Shown one piece after another: positions 22,201 to 34,559 of a DNA stretch of 64,000 nt. The stretch lies in NCBI GenBank assembly GCA_039720395.1, contig CM077829.1, forward strand, positions 25,437,955 through 25,501,954. The letters run 5' to 3'. How positions within the stretch are numbered: the first letter of the stretch is position 1; each line of letters begins with the position of its first letter. Below the pieces are notes generated by a model that saw only the letters and a list, made by a program, of their open reading frames with translations, did not search any database and was not told the DNA's origin. Source of the DNA: Liquidambar formosana (taxonomy: Eukaryota > Streptophyta > Magnoliopsida > Saxifragales > Altingiaceae). The position numbers and the translations under genes are program-made.

Positions 22201-22492
22201 AAAACAACAATTTCAGACTATGGTTGCTGACCTGGAGAAGCAGTTAGGTGAAGCCAGAGAAAAGCTGAAGGACGTAGAAACTGTCCAATCTGATTTAGTA
22301 GAAGTTTTTTTTGAAAAAGTTGGACAAGCGCAGGAACTGGCCAACCAATATCAGTCTTTCTCTAGAGAAGAAGAAGTTTTGGAGCAGAAGCGAAGGGACT
22401 TGGAAGACCGACTTCAGGCTTTTGAGGTTGAATGGTCGAGCACCAGGGAGCTGCTTTCTCTTACTGACCCCTCTCTTACTGCCTCCTCTTAA
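19259..22492 (+). pseudogene. Antisense extra gene: plant mobile domain + AT-hook + coiled coil
   Basis: About 1,075 codons on the plus strand, opposite to gag-pol, with three lesions: a frameshift near 19435, a TAG at 20044-20046 and a frameshift near 21180-21215. The first two thirds resemble the plant mobile domain (aminotransferase-like, MAIN/MAIL family): FDRIVAVKANEWHELGIYEMV, ALCFWSVSTDSFHFKFGMMTPTLLD, RLWMLQIWLHAYFPE, FYPFFPLRFGPQWLLV. Then come an acidic linker, a KKRGRPK AT-hook-like motif (about 21430-21455), Ser/Lys-rich sequence, and a coiled coil (about 22100-22430). The start CCATGGCG has good context. Tat elements are known to carry extra ORFs. DNA binding is inferred from the AT-hook; function unknown. 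Confidence 0.75.
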
Positions 22493-22729
22493 ACAATTCA
22501 TTTCATGGCTAGAATGTAGCCATTTAACAATTTCGTGATGTAATTCGGCCATAAGGCCTCTACACAATCTTCTTTTAATCTTTGGTTCGGTCAAGGGACC
22601 GGACTTGCTTATAGATATATGAACAGTAGTATTATTTTTTGATATTCGACCATATGGCCTGAAGTATTCCTCTATCATACCCTGAATGTTTTGAATGTAG
22701 ATTTCTTATCTCGTGTTTACATTTGCTTT

Positions 22730-23868
22730 TCAAACGTTTTCAATACATTCCCACATTGCAGGATAATATTTCTTTAAGAATCGGCCATTAATAGATCGAT
22801 CATGAATGTCACCGTCCAAGCTTTGCAGGTGATAAGCACCACCTTTTAATATTTTGAAAATCTTGAAAGGTCCTTCCCAGTTAGGAGACCACTTCCCATA
22901 CTTGGGATCTTTTGAACCTACAGGTAAGATAGCTTTCCAAACCAACTCATTTTCAATAAAATTTGTAGGCTGAACTTTCTTATCGTAAGACTCTCTATTC
23001 TCCTTTTTTTAGCTTGTAAATGATCCAAAGCCAATAATCTAATATCATTTAGATCATCCAATTCAGCCAACATGGCATCATAATAATCTAACTCACTTAG
23101 ATTATTTTGTTTAGCAACTCTTAAAGATCGAACAGTCACCTCCATGGGCAGAATTGCATCATATCCATAGGTTAGGGCGAATGGGGTAGTACCTGTACTG
23201 GTTCTTTTAGAATTTTGATAAGCCCACAATGTCTCTGATAGTAATTCATGCCAAGCCCAAGGGTTTTCCTCTATCATTTTTTCAATGCTAATTTTCAAAA
23301 TTTTATTCGTAGATTCGGCCTATCCGTTAGCCTGAGCATAATGAGGAGTTGAATGCACAATTTCAAAACCATACTCCTCAGCAAACGCTTTTACCTCATT
23401 ACCAGTAAAAACTGAACCTTGATCAGTAGTGATTGACTGAGGTAGACTGAACCTATGGATGATATTTTCTTTAACACACCTTATTACTTCGGTCTGAGAG
23501 ACCGAAGGCATTGGAATGGCTTCTACCCACTTAGTAAAGTAATCCGTTGCTACTAAAATAAAAGCATCTCTTTTGGATGACTCTGGGTAGATTTTGCCAA
23601 TTACATGCATTGCCGAGCCTCTGAACGGCCAAGGCTTAACTATGGATTGCAACCCAATGGCTGGTGCATGTTGTACTGGTCCATGGATCTGACAGGCTTG
23701 ACACCCTTTGGAATAATTCAAACAATCTTTCATTATATTCGGCCAATAATAGCCGTACCTTCTTATGAGCCATCTCATTTTAATTCTGGCCTGGTGTACC
23801 CCACAAATACCTTCGTGAACTTCGGCCATGACTTGCATTGACTGAAATTGAGAAAGGCATAAGCACAA
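22730..23868 (-). pseudogene. Tat-type integrase, nonsense-interrupted
   Basis: Reading on the minus strand from 23868: the zinc-binding part (HEGICGVHQ...CQACQIHG), then the core with VATDYFTKWVEAI, ITTDQGSVFTG and HSTPHYAQANG. A TAG at 23320-23322 interrupts the frame (one base from CAG, which would give the usual Gln). Reading resumes through KMIEENPWAWHELLSETLWAYQ to a C-terminal NWEGPFKIFKI module (22730-22945) of GPY/F type after a frameshift. Integrase inserts the cDNA. The nonsense codon removes the catalytic Glu region. Confidence 0.88.
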
Positions 23869-24644
23869 AAGGCCATCCAGATTCTTTTTATTTAACTCAT
23901 CATCCAGAATGACGAATTTTAAGGTTCTTTTCTTAACTTTATATTCGGTCTATGTTGATGGGTTCTGCAAATATTTTATAATTGGAAATCTCCAATAATC
24001 TTGAATAACATCTAATGATAACACCAACTCATTTGGACCGAATTTAATAGCCAAGGACGATTCCAATCTTCTTTCTATTGTTATCGTTCTAGAAAGGACA
24101 CTTAAAGGGATTTTCAATCCATAAGCTATCTAGGTTAATTCATTTGCTTCGTTGTTTTCTTTTCTTGGGACACATTTGAATAAAACATCAACAAATAAGC
24201 TTAAAAATATTTGGCAATCCTGTTGTATTCGACCAGAGAATCACTCAAGCATTTGAAGTCACCAGATAACTGCTTTAAAATTAATTGGGAATCCCCAATA
24301 ACAAGGATACTTGAGACATTCAAATTCACTAATAAATTGAGGCCGATAATGAGAGCCTCATATTCGGTCTGATTGTTTGTACAATCAAAATCTAGTTTGA
24401 ATGAGAATTGAGTCCTTTTGTTAGTCAGGGATACCAGAACTACACCTGCTCTGGCTGATTCCTCAGTTCATGACCCATCAAAAATTAGGATCCATAGAAC
24501 CAGAGAAATACATCTAATCTCTATGGTTGGAAAAATTTTGGGGACCTCTCCCAAATTGGGATGGCTGGCTAAGAAATCGGCCAATGCTTGGCCTTTAATT
24601 GCCTTTTGGGGAGTGTACTACAGACATAATTCAATTAGAACTAA
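23869..24644 (-). pseudogene. Degenerate second RNase H / tether region
   Basis: Only scattered coding is left between RNase H and integrase (for example reversed matches around 24280-24480 to LILIGDSQLILKQLSG-like text). Tat elements usually have a second, archaeal-type RNase H here. Assignment rests on position and partial similarity. Confidence 0.5.
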
Positions 24645-26176
24645 TTACCATTTTGCAATTTTTTCCCTTACAATCGGCCTACTCAACATGTACTTAACCA
24701 CATCAGTCTGACATATTATATAAACTAAAACAGGCAACATATAATATCTTAACTTAATACATAAAAAGTACAAAGCCAAACATAGTTTTTCAATCAGTGT
24801 ATATCCACACTCGATTTCATTCAACAGTTTACTAAGAAAATAAATGGCCTGCTCATGCCCATCATCTCTATCTTGAGCTAACAATGCTCCAATAGATTTT
24901 TCAGCGGCCGATATGTACAACTTCAAGGGCTTTCCCTGCTTGGGTGGCATTAACATTGGTGGCTTCGTAAGATATTCTTTCAGCTGGTGGAATGCTTCCT
25001 GATGCTGCCTATCCCACTTGAAGTCATCCTCAGTCCGTATCTTCAGCAGAAATAAAACGGCGCAAGAAATTAACTTGACCGAGAAATCTTTGAAGTTATT
25101 TTTTATTAGATGGTGGTTTGGCATCAATAATTGCCTTTGTTTTATTTTTGTCAACTTCAATCCCCCTTTGGTGAATAAGGTAGCCCAAGAAATTCCTAGC
25201 AGACACACCAAAGGCACATTTTAAGGGATTCATTTTTAAACTATGGGCACGCATTCTTTCAAAAGACTTCCTTAGATCAGTCATATGAATGTCCAGATCT
25301 GAAGATTTAACCACCACATCATCTATATATACTTCCATAAATTTTCCTATCATATCATGGAAAATATAATTCATGGCCCTATGGTAAGTTACCCCAGCAT
25401 TTTTTAGGCCGAATGGCATTACCACCCATTCAAAGGTTCCAATGCTACCTAGGCACCTAAAGGCTGTTTTTGATACATCATCTTTGGCTATAAAAATTTG
25501 ATTATAGCCCGAATGACCATCCATGAAAGACAATACTTTGAACCCAACTGCTGCATAGACTAACATGTCAACCACAGGCATAGGGTATTCATCTTTTGGA
25601 GTGGTTTTGTTTAAATCCTTAAAATCTATGCATACTTGATCTTAATTTTCCATTCTTTTTCAAGACTGGAACAATGTTTGAAAACCAATCCATATACTTG
25701 GCAATTCTAATGAACCCGGCCTTTAATAGTCTCTCTATTTCTTCTTTTACCCTAAGATGAATTTCTGGAGCCATTCTCCTAGGAGGTTGTTTATATGGCT
25801 TAAATCCTTTTTTGATTGGCAATTTATGCTTAACCAATTTTGGGTTTAACCTAGGCAATTCATCATAATCCCAAGCAAAACAATCTTTAAACTCTTTTAG
25901 TAAACCGATTAATTTTTCTTTCCAGCTCTCTGGTAAGTTTTGATTAATAAAAATCGGCTTAGAAGCTCCTAATAATTTTGCTTCTTGGAGTGGGTCTATG
26001 ACTTGGGCTTTTTCATCACTCAACTTCCTAGGCTCTGGTTGTAGTTCTTCCAGAGTAATTTCATCTGCATCTTCTCTAACACAATCGGCCAAACTGGCCA
26101 ATTCACTAATCTCAACCATGTAAGATTCAATTCTCTGCATGGCTTCTTGGTATGCTTGGATTTCAAAATTCATCAA
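24645..26176 (-). pseudogene. Tat-type reverse transcriptase and RNase H, frameshifted
   Basis: From 26176 leftward the minus strand reads the linker and RT start (WKEKLIGLLKEFKDCFAWDYDELP, YKQPPRRMAPEI, VKEEIERLLKAGFIR, VPVLKKNGKLR). It shifts frame near 25620 and continues as MPVVDMLVYAAVGFKVLSFMDG. The catalytic YIDD is at 25318-25329. A stop and frame change near 25096 lead to the RNase H segment 24645-25217 (FKWDRQHQEAFHQLKEYL, LKLYISAAEKSIGALLAQ). The catalytic residues seen are intact, but frame breaks prevent a full product. Confidence 0.9.
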
Positions 26177-27180
26177 AACTTATGTTTTCATATACGGTCT
26201 CTTGTGAGACCGAATTCACATGGCACCCTCCATCCAACGTTGGTGAAGCGACCTTAAGGGGTCGGCCATGTTTATCACATTCCAAAAATTCTAAAGGCTT
26301 TACATTCTTGTCATAAAGAATTGCCTCAGCGAAATTTGTTGTCAAGGCAAATGGGTGACTGTCGGCCTGAATCACTTCAGCTTTGTCTCCATTCCAAATC
26401 ATTAAACACTAATGAAGTGAAGATGGGACACACAGATTTGCATGAATCCAATCTCGGCCTAACAAGGCATTATAGTTAGAAGCCGAATTCATGACGAAGA
26501 ATGTTGTCATTTTGGTTTTATTTCCTACAGTTACTTCCATAGGAATAACTCCTTAAGGTTTTACAGCTCCACCCATGAAATTTACTATTAAAACCTCTGC
26601 AGGTAACAAATCTTTTTCAGTCTTCCCTAATTTCTTCATGACTGAAATTAGCATAATGTTCATAGAAGCCCTATTATCTACCAGTACCCTTTAAAATTGG
26701 TTTCTTATTAAAATGGGCTTTAATATATAAGGGTTTCAAGTGTTTAGCCATGTTTTCACTTGGCTTGGTGAAAGTAATATTTTCAATAGGTAACTCGGTC
26801 TAAGTAGAACGATTTGGAGTTTCTGAAATTTCATTAATTGAGAGCTTTCCCTCAAAGCCAACATCAACATCATCGAAAGTCAAGGTCTAGCCTTCCTTGG
26901 CTTTAAAATCAGCAGGTAGAATAAAAACCATATTTACCTGAACTCTAACAGGTGGAAGAGAACCGAACTGAATGGTGTCATCATCCTCAGCATCAAAATC
27001 ATCGGCCTCTAGGATTTCATCCTCCTTGCACTTCTCGCTAGCTACTTGAAGAGATTTCTTTTCCTTCTCAATTGCCTCCAAACGCTTCCAAATATTGGCC
27101 CAAATCCAGTATCCTCCTGTTTTCTTAATCAACTCCTTTTTTCTTCGGCTTGTATTCTTTGAAGCCTCCTTTTCTGGGTA
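26177..27180 (-). pseudogene. Gag-Pol linker and protease region, decayed
   Basis: Minus-strand pieces at 26887-27132 (FGSLPPVRVQVNMVFILPADF) and 26163-26402 (MIWNGDKAEVIQADSHPFALTTNFAEAILYD) correspond to the Tat protease neighbourhood. Between them, reversed text around 26440-26700 reads as retroviral-type protease-like sequence with in-frame stops. No clean D-S/T-G motif could be confirmed by eye. Confidence 0.5.
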
Positions 27181-28057
27181 CGAGTCATTTCAAGGCTGAC
27201 CGAACTTTGGGTAACGAGCCTGAGCCCACCTTTCTGGTTGAGTCGGCCTGGGCTTCACCATTCTGGGCTTAATTAAGTCGCGCAAATCACCCTCAGCAGT
27301 CCCAGAACTAGATGCTTGACCTTTTTTTATTTTATCGGCCTGATTGCCTTTGACCAGATAATCATTTCTCATAGTGATTTGTAAGCCTTGACCTTTTGAA
27401 TATTCATCAGGTCAAATTCTTTTGTTGCTATCATCAGTCTTCCGATAACCCTTCCTCAAACTCCTAGCATGCTCTTCATTTTCTTCTTGTATTATCTTCT
27501 CTTTCTCAAGTCTAGCCTTATACAAGCTACTTGATCTGAATTTTTGTTCATACTTATTCGGCCTCCTAGCCGCAGCATTTGCAACTTCGCCTTATTAAAG
27601 CCTCTAACTTGTAACTCAGCTTCTATAAATAGAGACTTCAACATCTCCAATCATAGCTTTCTTCAAATTCCCAGAATCATACTAGGGCATCGCTAATTTG
27701 TTGTGACATCCTCGGTAATAGATTGGGTGACCATAAATGTCACTGAGATGCTCTATTGCGACTTTAGTCCATCTCTTGACAGCAGTGGAATCCAGCCTCC
27801 TAGAATAAGTATAAGTCTCACCCTCAGCCTTAGGGATAAAAGAGACCGATTTCACTGCTCCATTTCTCTGTTAAGGAGCTTGCATAACAGCTTTTCCCTT
27901 ATCCTTTAATTTCTTTCCAGCATTTTCGGTCTCTTTGGTTGACACATCAGAATCATGCACTTACAAAACAACCATATTAACTGGAAAATCGAAAGGAAAT
28001 GGATTTTCATCAACTTGATGAACAATTTTCTCCTCTGGGAATTTCAATTTTTCATTA

Positions 28058-29893
28058 TTAATCGACCTTTGAACAGGCATCTCTTAACACAATACAACTA
28101 TTCGTTGGATGTATCCAACGATCATGCCATTTACAATATTTTTTATCTTTTATTTCTTCGGCAGATGGAATTTTATGCCCATCTGGCAACTTAATCTGCC
28201 CATCTTTTAATAATAGGTCGAATATCTGCTCTGTTTTAGAAAGGTCGAAATCGTATTTCTTATCCCTAAAATTGTTTCCATTTTGGTTACCAATATTTGG
28301 TCTCCTCTGGAAATTTTGTTTTAACTCTTGCACCTTGGATTTTACCAAGGCCCTGCATGTATAAGGCCGATTAATATTTAATTCGGCCAATGCAATTTCT
28401 TCTTCAGTTTCTTCACTTTCTTCCATGGCTTCAAGCTGAGCCACTTCCTTATTGGGGTTTCTATAATAAGTTCCCCTTGAAGAAACCCTTCTTTGGTTCT
28501 CTTCTCCAAGAATTCTCTCGTACTTGGACACTATAGTCATAAGATGGCCTAGGTCGAAAAAGTCTTGACCGATGAACTTCTTCCTATTCTCCAGGTTAAG
28601 TCCACTAATCACCATTTTGACACAATCAGACTGTGCTAAATTTGATCCTACACCTACATTGGGCATTGCGGAATCTCTAGGACAAAGGTATCGACCCTCT
28701 CACCAGGTTCCTGGCACATTCGGGCTAAATCAGTGACCGTTATTTCGGTCTTAGCCTTGCAAAAGTAGGTATGGAAAAGGGACTCCATTTCCTGCCATGT
28801 TGTGATCGACCCTGATGGTAAGTTGATATACCAATTAAAGGCCCAACCAGTTAAAGAACTTGGGAACAACCTCGGTTTTAAATAGCCACTGCTACTTGCT
28901 TCACCACATTGGCACGTGAATCGACCAATATGTTCAAAGGTCGACTGTTTATCTTCTCCTCAAAACAATGTGAAATCGAGGAACTTGAAACCTTTAGGGA
29001 ATTCGTGAAGCTGGTCGATATAATCAGGATAAGGATGACTATAAGCCATTCTAATTGGAGGTCGACCTGCTCCTATTTGCTCCCTAACAATATTGGCAAT
29101 CTCTTCTCTGAAATTGTTTGGATTGTCCCTCAAATTAGTTTGGAAGGTCTGAGTAAGGTCCTCTTGACCAGCATAATTATAAGGGGCTTCATTTGAACCC
29201 CCGTAGTTCCCAGCCGTTAATCGGCCTGTTTTAATTGGAATATCATTTGGATTTCCAAACATAAAATTGCTATTTCGACTCGGGTCAAACGAGTCATTCA
29301 ACATTTGATTATAAATTTGCCCCCCGGGCGAGGCGTAGAACACATTATCCTTAACTCCATTTGTTCCAACATTCGATCTGGCTTGACAGAATTGACTTCC
29401 CAAATGGATCGAAGTGGGGATCTGCCTTTCAGATCGAAATATTGGCGGATTCAACCCTAAAAGATCTTGCCTAGGCAGGATGTGTATGTCCCCATACCTG
29501 AAATTGTTTAAACCTTCGGCCTTTTCAGCCGTATTGATTGGATTTTTCATGAGCGTTATTCTTAAACGCTGGCCCAAGTTTTTCCACCATATAACTAAGT
29601 AGTTTGTCCAAATTTTTATTCAGACTCTCACTAATCTGCTGATTAGATTCTACAAACGTCTTCATAGTAAGAGACATTTGTTGCATCATCATCTGAGATA
29701 TGTCGTGCATCATGGTGTCAAAATTCATTCTGAAAGCAGCCATAAATTCATTAGCAACATTTGCATGGTCTAACGGTTGGCTTTCCATATTTTCATTCCC
29801 TGGAGAATTATCTCCTAGGATTTCCAGATTGTCTTCTTGGCCAGACTCTTGGCCAAAAGTTTCTTTTTCACGTCCTCCATGTTTTGGTGGCAT
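28058..29893 (-). pseudogene. Tat-type gag, frameshifted
   Basis: The likely start is the ATG at 29891-29893 (MPPKHGGREKETFGQESGQ), followed by a Met-rich region. A frame change near 29525-29577 leads to a long spacer (28960-29577). The conserved retrotransposon gag domain is at 28654-28869 (SLTGWAFNWYINLPSGSITTWQEME, then ARMCQEPGERVDTFV), with a further shift into 28058-28666. That part ends in FDLSKTEQIFDLLLKDGQIKLP and YCKWHDRWIHPTNSC, a signature of Tat/Ogre Gag C-termini. Gag would form the virus-like particle. At least three frame breaks are present. Confidence 0.88.
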
Positions 29894-29942
29894 GATTGTT
29901 GTAAAAACAAACTTCCTAGAACTAGAAAATAACACGAATGGT

Positions 29943-29960
29943 GTCCCACCGGGCGTGCGA
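29943..29960 (-). other. Candidate primer binding site of the Tat-type element
   Basis: Next to the 5' LTR, the minus strand reads TCGCACGCCCGGTGGGAC, close to TGGCACGCCCAGTGGGAC found beside the left LTR of the 3.3 kb element at 39388. The position fits a tRNA primer site; the tRNA identity was not checked. Confidence 0.6.
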
Positions 29961-29965
29961 AAAAG

Positions 29966-30669
29966 TGTTTCCTCCAAAATTTTGATTCTGGAAATTGGGT
30001 TGCACGAGCGTGCCAGCCACAAAATTGTGACGAAATGTGGGTTCTACCTTGCCTTGAATGGCCTCAAGGACTTTCACTGTAACAAGTAACAAAATAAACA
30101 GGAGAATAATAGAAATTAAAGAGAAATGCTTACTGCGAAGGAAGCCATTTTCATTGATAACTTCTGAAATTACAAAGATACAAAGGGGTGCACACGCCTT
30201 TGACCAGAAAGGAGCACACGTTTCTGGGTTTGAAATCCTAGAATTCTAAAAGAAAATGAAAAAGATAAAGTTCCTGAGAACTGGTCTGTTGATTGATGTT
30301 GAAGGTCCCCTCCAAATGGCTGCTTTCCCTCTTTTATATGCTTCATTCGTAACTAGTTCCTTATACTTCGCCCATTAACTGCCCACTTTTGCAATCCTTC
30401 AGCTCCCATAACCACCACGTTCTATAGCCCTCCATGATCTCTTTCCAAAAACCATTTCCATCACGTGGGGCCTTCCACGATCTTTTTTCAGGAACCATTT
30501 TCATCACGTGGTTAATTAACTGCTTTCTATCATAGATAACAATTTGGCCTTGCCTGGCCGATCTGAAAAGTCTTAACCCCACATGCCATTAACAGCTTTT
30601 GAGTTTACCTTTTCATGATTCTTGACCGAATACTCAAAAGTTGTTAGGCCAATTTTTAGGGTGTAAACA
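29966..30669 (-). repeat. 5' LTR of the Tat-type element
   Basis: 704 bp, bounded by the target duplication at 30670-30674. It is the promoter LTR for minus-strand transcription. Confidence 0.95.
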
Positions 30670-30674
30670 CCTGG

Positions 30675-33222
30675 GGTTTCCAACCTAAGAGTTAAATTTC
30701 TACCCATCCCAACCCATCGTACAGCCTAGGTTGCCCAACATGAGTTCAAGTTTTTAAACCTGGATGGGCACTTGGGCAAACTAATTCAGCAGGCTAGCCC
30801 CACTCTGGACTCAAGTATTCTTTATTTTCCTTTCTAAACGTGTTCTCAGACTCCTTTCTATAAATTTCAAAATTTCTGTCATTCAAAACCACTTCCAACT
30901 ATAAGTATATAAGTTCAACTTTAGTTCACGTACGTCGAATTTAATGGTGATTAATGTTAAAATATATGAAATGCACGAGTTGGGGGTGTTGGGTTGAGTG
31001 GGTTGCCCAAGACGCCCAGGGATAACCGCAAATTAAAACTTTTTCTCTAAAATCTGCCGATATTTTGAGTTACATGGATTGATCCCGTCGAAATTGGATC
31101 GCTATGTACAGCTAACAGTCCAACCACTCTTTTGGTTTAGCTTTAAATTTGTGTGGACACTTTCTATACCACTACAAGGCCCGTAGTGGAGAAGGCTTAT
31201 TGGTTTTTAATCAGTTTACAACTTGTTGAGATTAACAAGACGAATAAGACAGGGCAACCTCCAGCGCCAACTGCAGCTGCAATTGATTGATTTCCCTCTT
31301 TGGCCTGCCTTTCGCTGACTGCTAAGAAGACCGCGAGATGGGACTCTCCACTTAATTAAGGCATTCGTTCGGTCAAATATTTCCCCCCTCCACAAGTAAC
31401 TAGGCTTGTCTCATGTGGAAAATCGACACAACGAATTTCTCAGGTTCTTGAAATCTTACTATGTATCATTGTACTCGATTTTGGCCGTATAACAAAAATT
31501 TTAAAAATATATATATATATTGCAAGATATGATTTTAAGGAAATGTCCAAGAGTCTTCCTAAGAAATTTTGCTGATTGCTCATGTGGAAAGAACATATTT
31601 TGGACTTTGGACCAACTTGAGCTTGGCCAGGCTTATTAACTAACTCACTGTAGGATTAGAGTAATATAGCCCAATGCAAACTTGAAGCCAGGACTTGTCT
31701 CCTGGTGATCGGGTGGGCCTGCACTTACAAGAAAACAATGGGCTCAGTATTGCTTGTTACCAACTGCTTCTTCAATTAGCCGGTACTTTGGAGGTTTACT
31801 ATCTTTTGTTTATTGGATAATGTTATTAGACCTTCCTTAATAGCCTTTCAAAACAACTTTCATGATATATCAAAAAAACAGATTGCATACAAATCTATTA
31901 CCAAAAAAAAAAAAGACTCTACTAATCCCAATCTATTTTCATGATACATCTTAGGAGTCGATTTAGGAGGCCTTTAAGAGGGGTCCAATACCATTTTCCT
32001 TTATTTGTTGCTTGACATGATAGGGGTGACATGTCATTGCCATGCCACATAAAATACGATAGAATCAATGATGGGTAGGATTTATCTAATGATTCTTGTA
32101 AATAAGCTATCGTTATTGGTGAAAAATGGAATAACAGCACACTACTATGAACAATTGTGGTTAAGACTTCTCTTCCTCAAACAATTTAAGATGAATACAA
32201 TCTGACTCTTACCTTATTGAAAGACATGTTAAAGTGTATAGAGAGTCGAAGCCATTTTTCATAGCACTTTGCTGATTTTTTTTTTTTTTTTTATAATATT
32301 CTCAACAGGTGTCAATGATGCAGGTCCAGTTGTCCACGTACAGGCTCGCATACAATTACCTTATATTTTGTGTATGTTTATGAATTTGAGAAATTAAAAA
32401 TATTTTATATTATATTTATTAACGTGGATCAGCCCTTAATTGGCTTTATTAAAGGAAGGCTTTTATGTTTTAGGTTCTACCAGCATTTATCATTACAGTG
32501 ATGCTATGCCACGCAAGACTATTTTCTGAATGAGACAATGAAGGAAATGCAGCTTCTAATCATTCTTTACAAGAAACCTTCCATAACAAGGGATCGAAGA
32601 CATGCCGACAGTGGCAGTACCTTCAATTATAATAAACCAAAACCCTCGATCAAGTTGTCTTCTAGCTTAATTGGAGACCAAGTAAAGCTAGCATTTTGGC
32701 AAAAAAGCAATATTACGCAAGTAGATGTTACTTCGAGAAAACAAAATGCATGCATGGTGTTGAATGTGTGAGTCACCACCACCAGGCATTCACATTAGAG
32801 TGCACAGTACACCCCCTTTTTAGCTAAATTGGGGGGTCCGCCTAACAGGTCAATCATATTATGTTGGCAAACCTCTTATCATTCATCTTCTAATCTCACT
32901 CCCAAATTGTTCGCATCCGACGTGATGTTGTAAGGGTGGATTTTCCGTACATTCTGCAAATCAGTGGAACAATCATATATAGTATTGCAGAAATTAAAAA
33001 ATTAAAATGGCCAATAGACACCGTAGGAGAACCTGAAGGCCCAAGTCATCACATACGAGAAAGCCGGCGCTGACGCGTACTCGACACTCTTATCTACAGA
33101 GTACTGCATGTATAATTCAACACGGTCGTTGGAATAGATTAATTAGTACTAAGAGTCACTGTTAACGACTGCTAAGCAACGGCGGATTTAATCGCAAAAG
33201 GATATATATCTATTTATATCTA

Positions 33223-33224
<2 letters not shown>
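30675..33224. other. Intergenic, no gene recognised
   Basis: AT-rich single-copy-looking sequence. The short open frames (31922-32140 minus, 32538-32771 plus) have no recognisable motif. A short inverted repeat (CCACTACAAGGCCCGTAGTGG, with imperfect arms) sits near 31169-31190. Confidence 0.6.

Positions 33225-33270
<46 letters not shown>
33225..33270. repeat. (TA)n microsatellite
   Basis: Pure TA run of about 46 bp, preceded by TATC repeats. Confidence 0.95.
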
Positions 33271-33272
<2 letters not shown>

Positions 33273-33299
33273 GGTAAGTATTGTATAAGGATTTCTTTA

Positions 33300-33770
33300 T
33301 ATTGGGAGAAATTAACCTTTTCTACCACACATGCACATAGCGATTAACAAGAAAAGAAAGAAAGGATTAAAGAAGAAAGAACACAGAAATTTACGTGGTT
33401 CCCTCTAGTTGAGATACGTCCTACGGCACACACACAATTTCACTATGCTCTAAGGCGAAAAAGAGAATACAAGATTCAAAGTCTTTTGACAGCTAGCCCC
33501 TATAAATAACACCCGTAGTAATTAGGGTTAACATAAAATCATGGGAAAATACCTAAAATACCCCTACAAAAAAGTACAAAAAAGTTGTATCGGGGGACTA
33601 CGCCCCCCAAACCCCTGGTCAATCTTACTAACCAATATCATCAGACTCCACATACCACAATACTTTATACGTGAATCCCATGGTTTCTTGTGTTGTCATT
33701 GTTTTTGTATCGAGGTATCATATATGAGGAGGTTCCGTTGACACCCAATTTTACTCTTACACCTTTTTGC
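33300..33770. repeat. Dispersed-repeat-like block
   Basis: It contains ATTTACGTGGTTC and GAGATACGTCC, text often seen in plant dispersed repeats, then TATAAATAACACCC. No ends or coding region were defined; a retroelement LTR remnant is possible. Confidence 0.25.
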
Positions 33771-34559
33771 AGCCCTAGATGCTTTTTGATCCAACGGCTT
33801 GCCTTCATCCTTTTTTTTTTTACAAATTTCTGATTATATTACACAGATCCGGGTCAAATTCCATTTCATTTAACTTTATATAACTTCTTATGTTCTCATT
33901 TCCCATTCATACATCTCTCTTCCCCTCTCTATTATCTCACTCTCAAGTTTGAAGCCCTAAGTCATGGCCATGGCTGCTTTCTTTGATGATTGATTTACCA
34001 CTCATCTTATGGTTGCAAAAATGGTTCTATGCTTCTTGTTGAGTTTTCAATTTTATGCATAACCAAAAGGAAGGAAACGATGAAGTGATCGAAAGAGAAG
34101 AAGCAAAACCAGGGGCAAAACCACATACCATTCAATTATTTGATTATTTCTCTCCCACTCTCTCCTTCCGTCTATCTCTGGTTCACAGTTAACCCTCTCA
34201 TGAACAAATTAAATTTTTTGAACTTTAATTATTTTTTAAAAAAATGACACTCCTAATCTTATCAAATCTACTTCCATCGTAGAAATGTAAGTGTTGGTGC
34301 TTCGTAGTTGAGAAAATGAATAAAAAACAAAAACAAAAACTAAAAACCAAAAATATAAAAATATATCCTACAGATTAAAAATTAGAAGAAGAAAATTATC
34401 AAATGTGGGAGGTGGGAGGTGGAAGCACCTAATGATACAAACAAGCAAAAGAAGCTAGATTTATTTTTTAAAGAAAAGATCTGACCTTTAGATTTAATGG
34501 GTACATGATTTAATGCGTACGCCGATGCAGATTACATCAGCATACGCATGCTCACCTTG

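Larger units (their letters stand above)
18068..30669 (-). mobile_element. Ty3/Gypsy LTR retrotransposon, Tat/Ogre type, complete ends
   Basis: Two direct LTRs (18068-18770 and 29966-30669) enclose gag, protease, RT, RNase H and integrase on the minus strand, in Gypsy order. The perfect 5 bp target duplication is CCTGG (18063-18067 and 30670-30674). The polypurine tract next to the left LTR reads TGTGGGGGCAA on the minus strand. Gag and RT motifs, the extra length after RNase H, and an additional gene between integrase and the 3' LTR are all typical of the Tat lineage. The coding region has many frameshifts and stops, so the copy is not autonomous now. Confidence 0.95.

Noticed and set aside
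30675..31190. Search for the missing tail of unit A and the second end of the orphan CACTA downstream of the Tat element
   Set aside because: Neither CTAGTAGGGTAGC nor CTTGATATTTTTGTAGTG was found by eye in this stretch.
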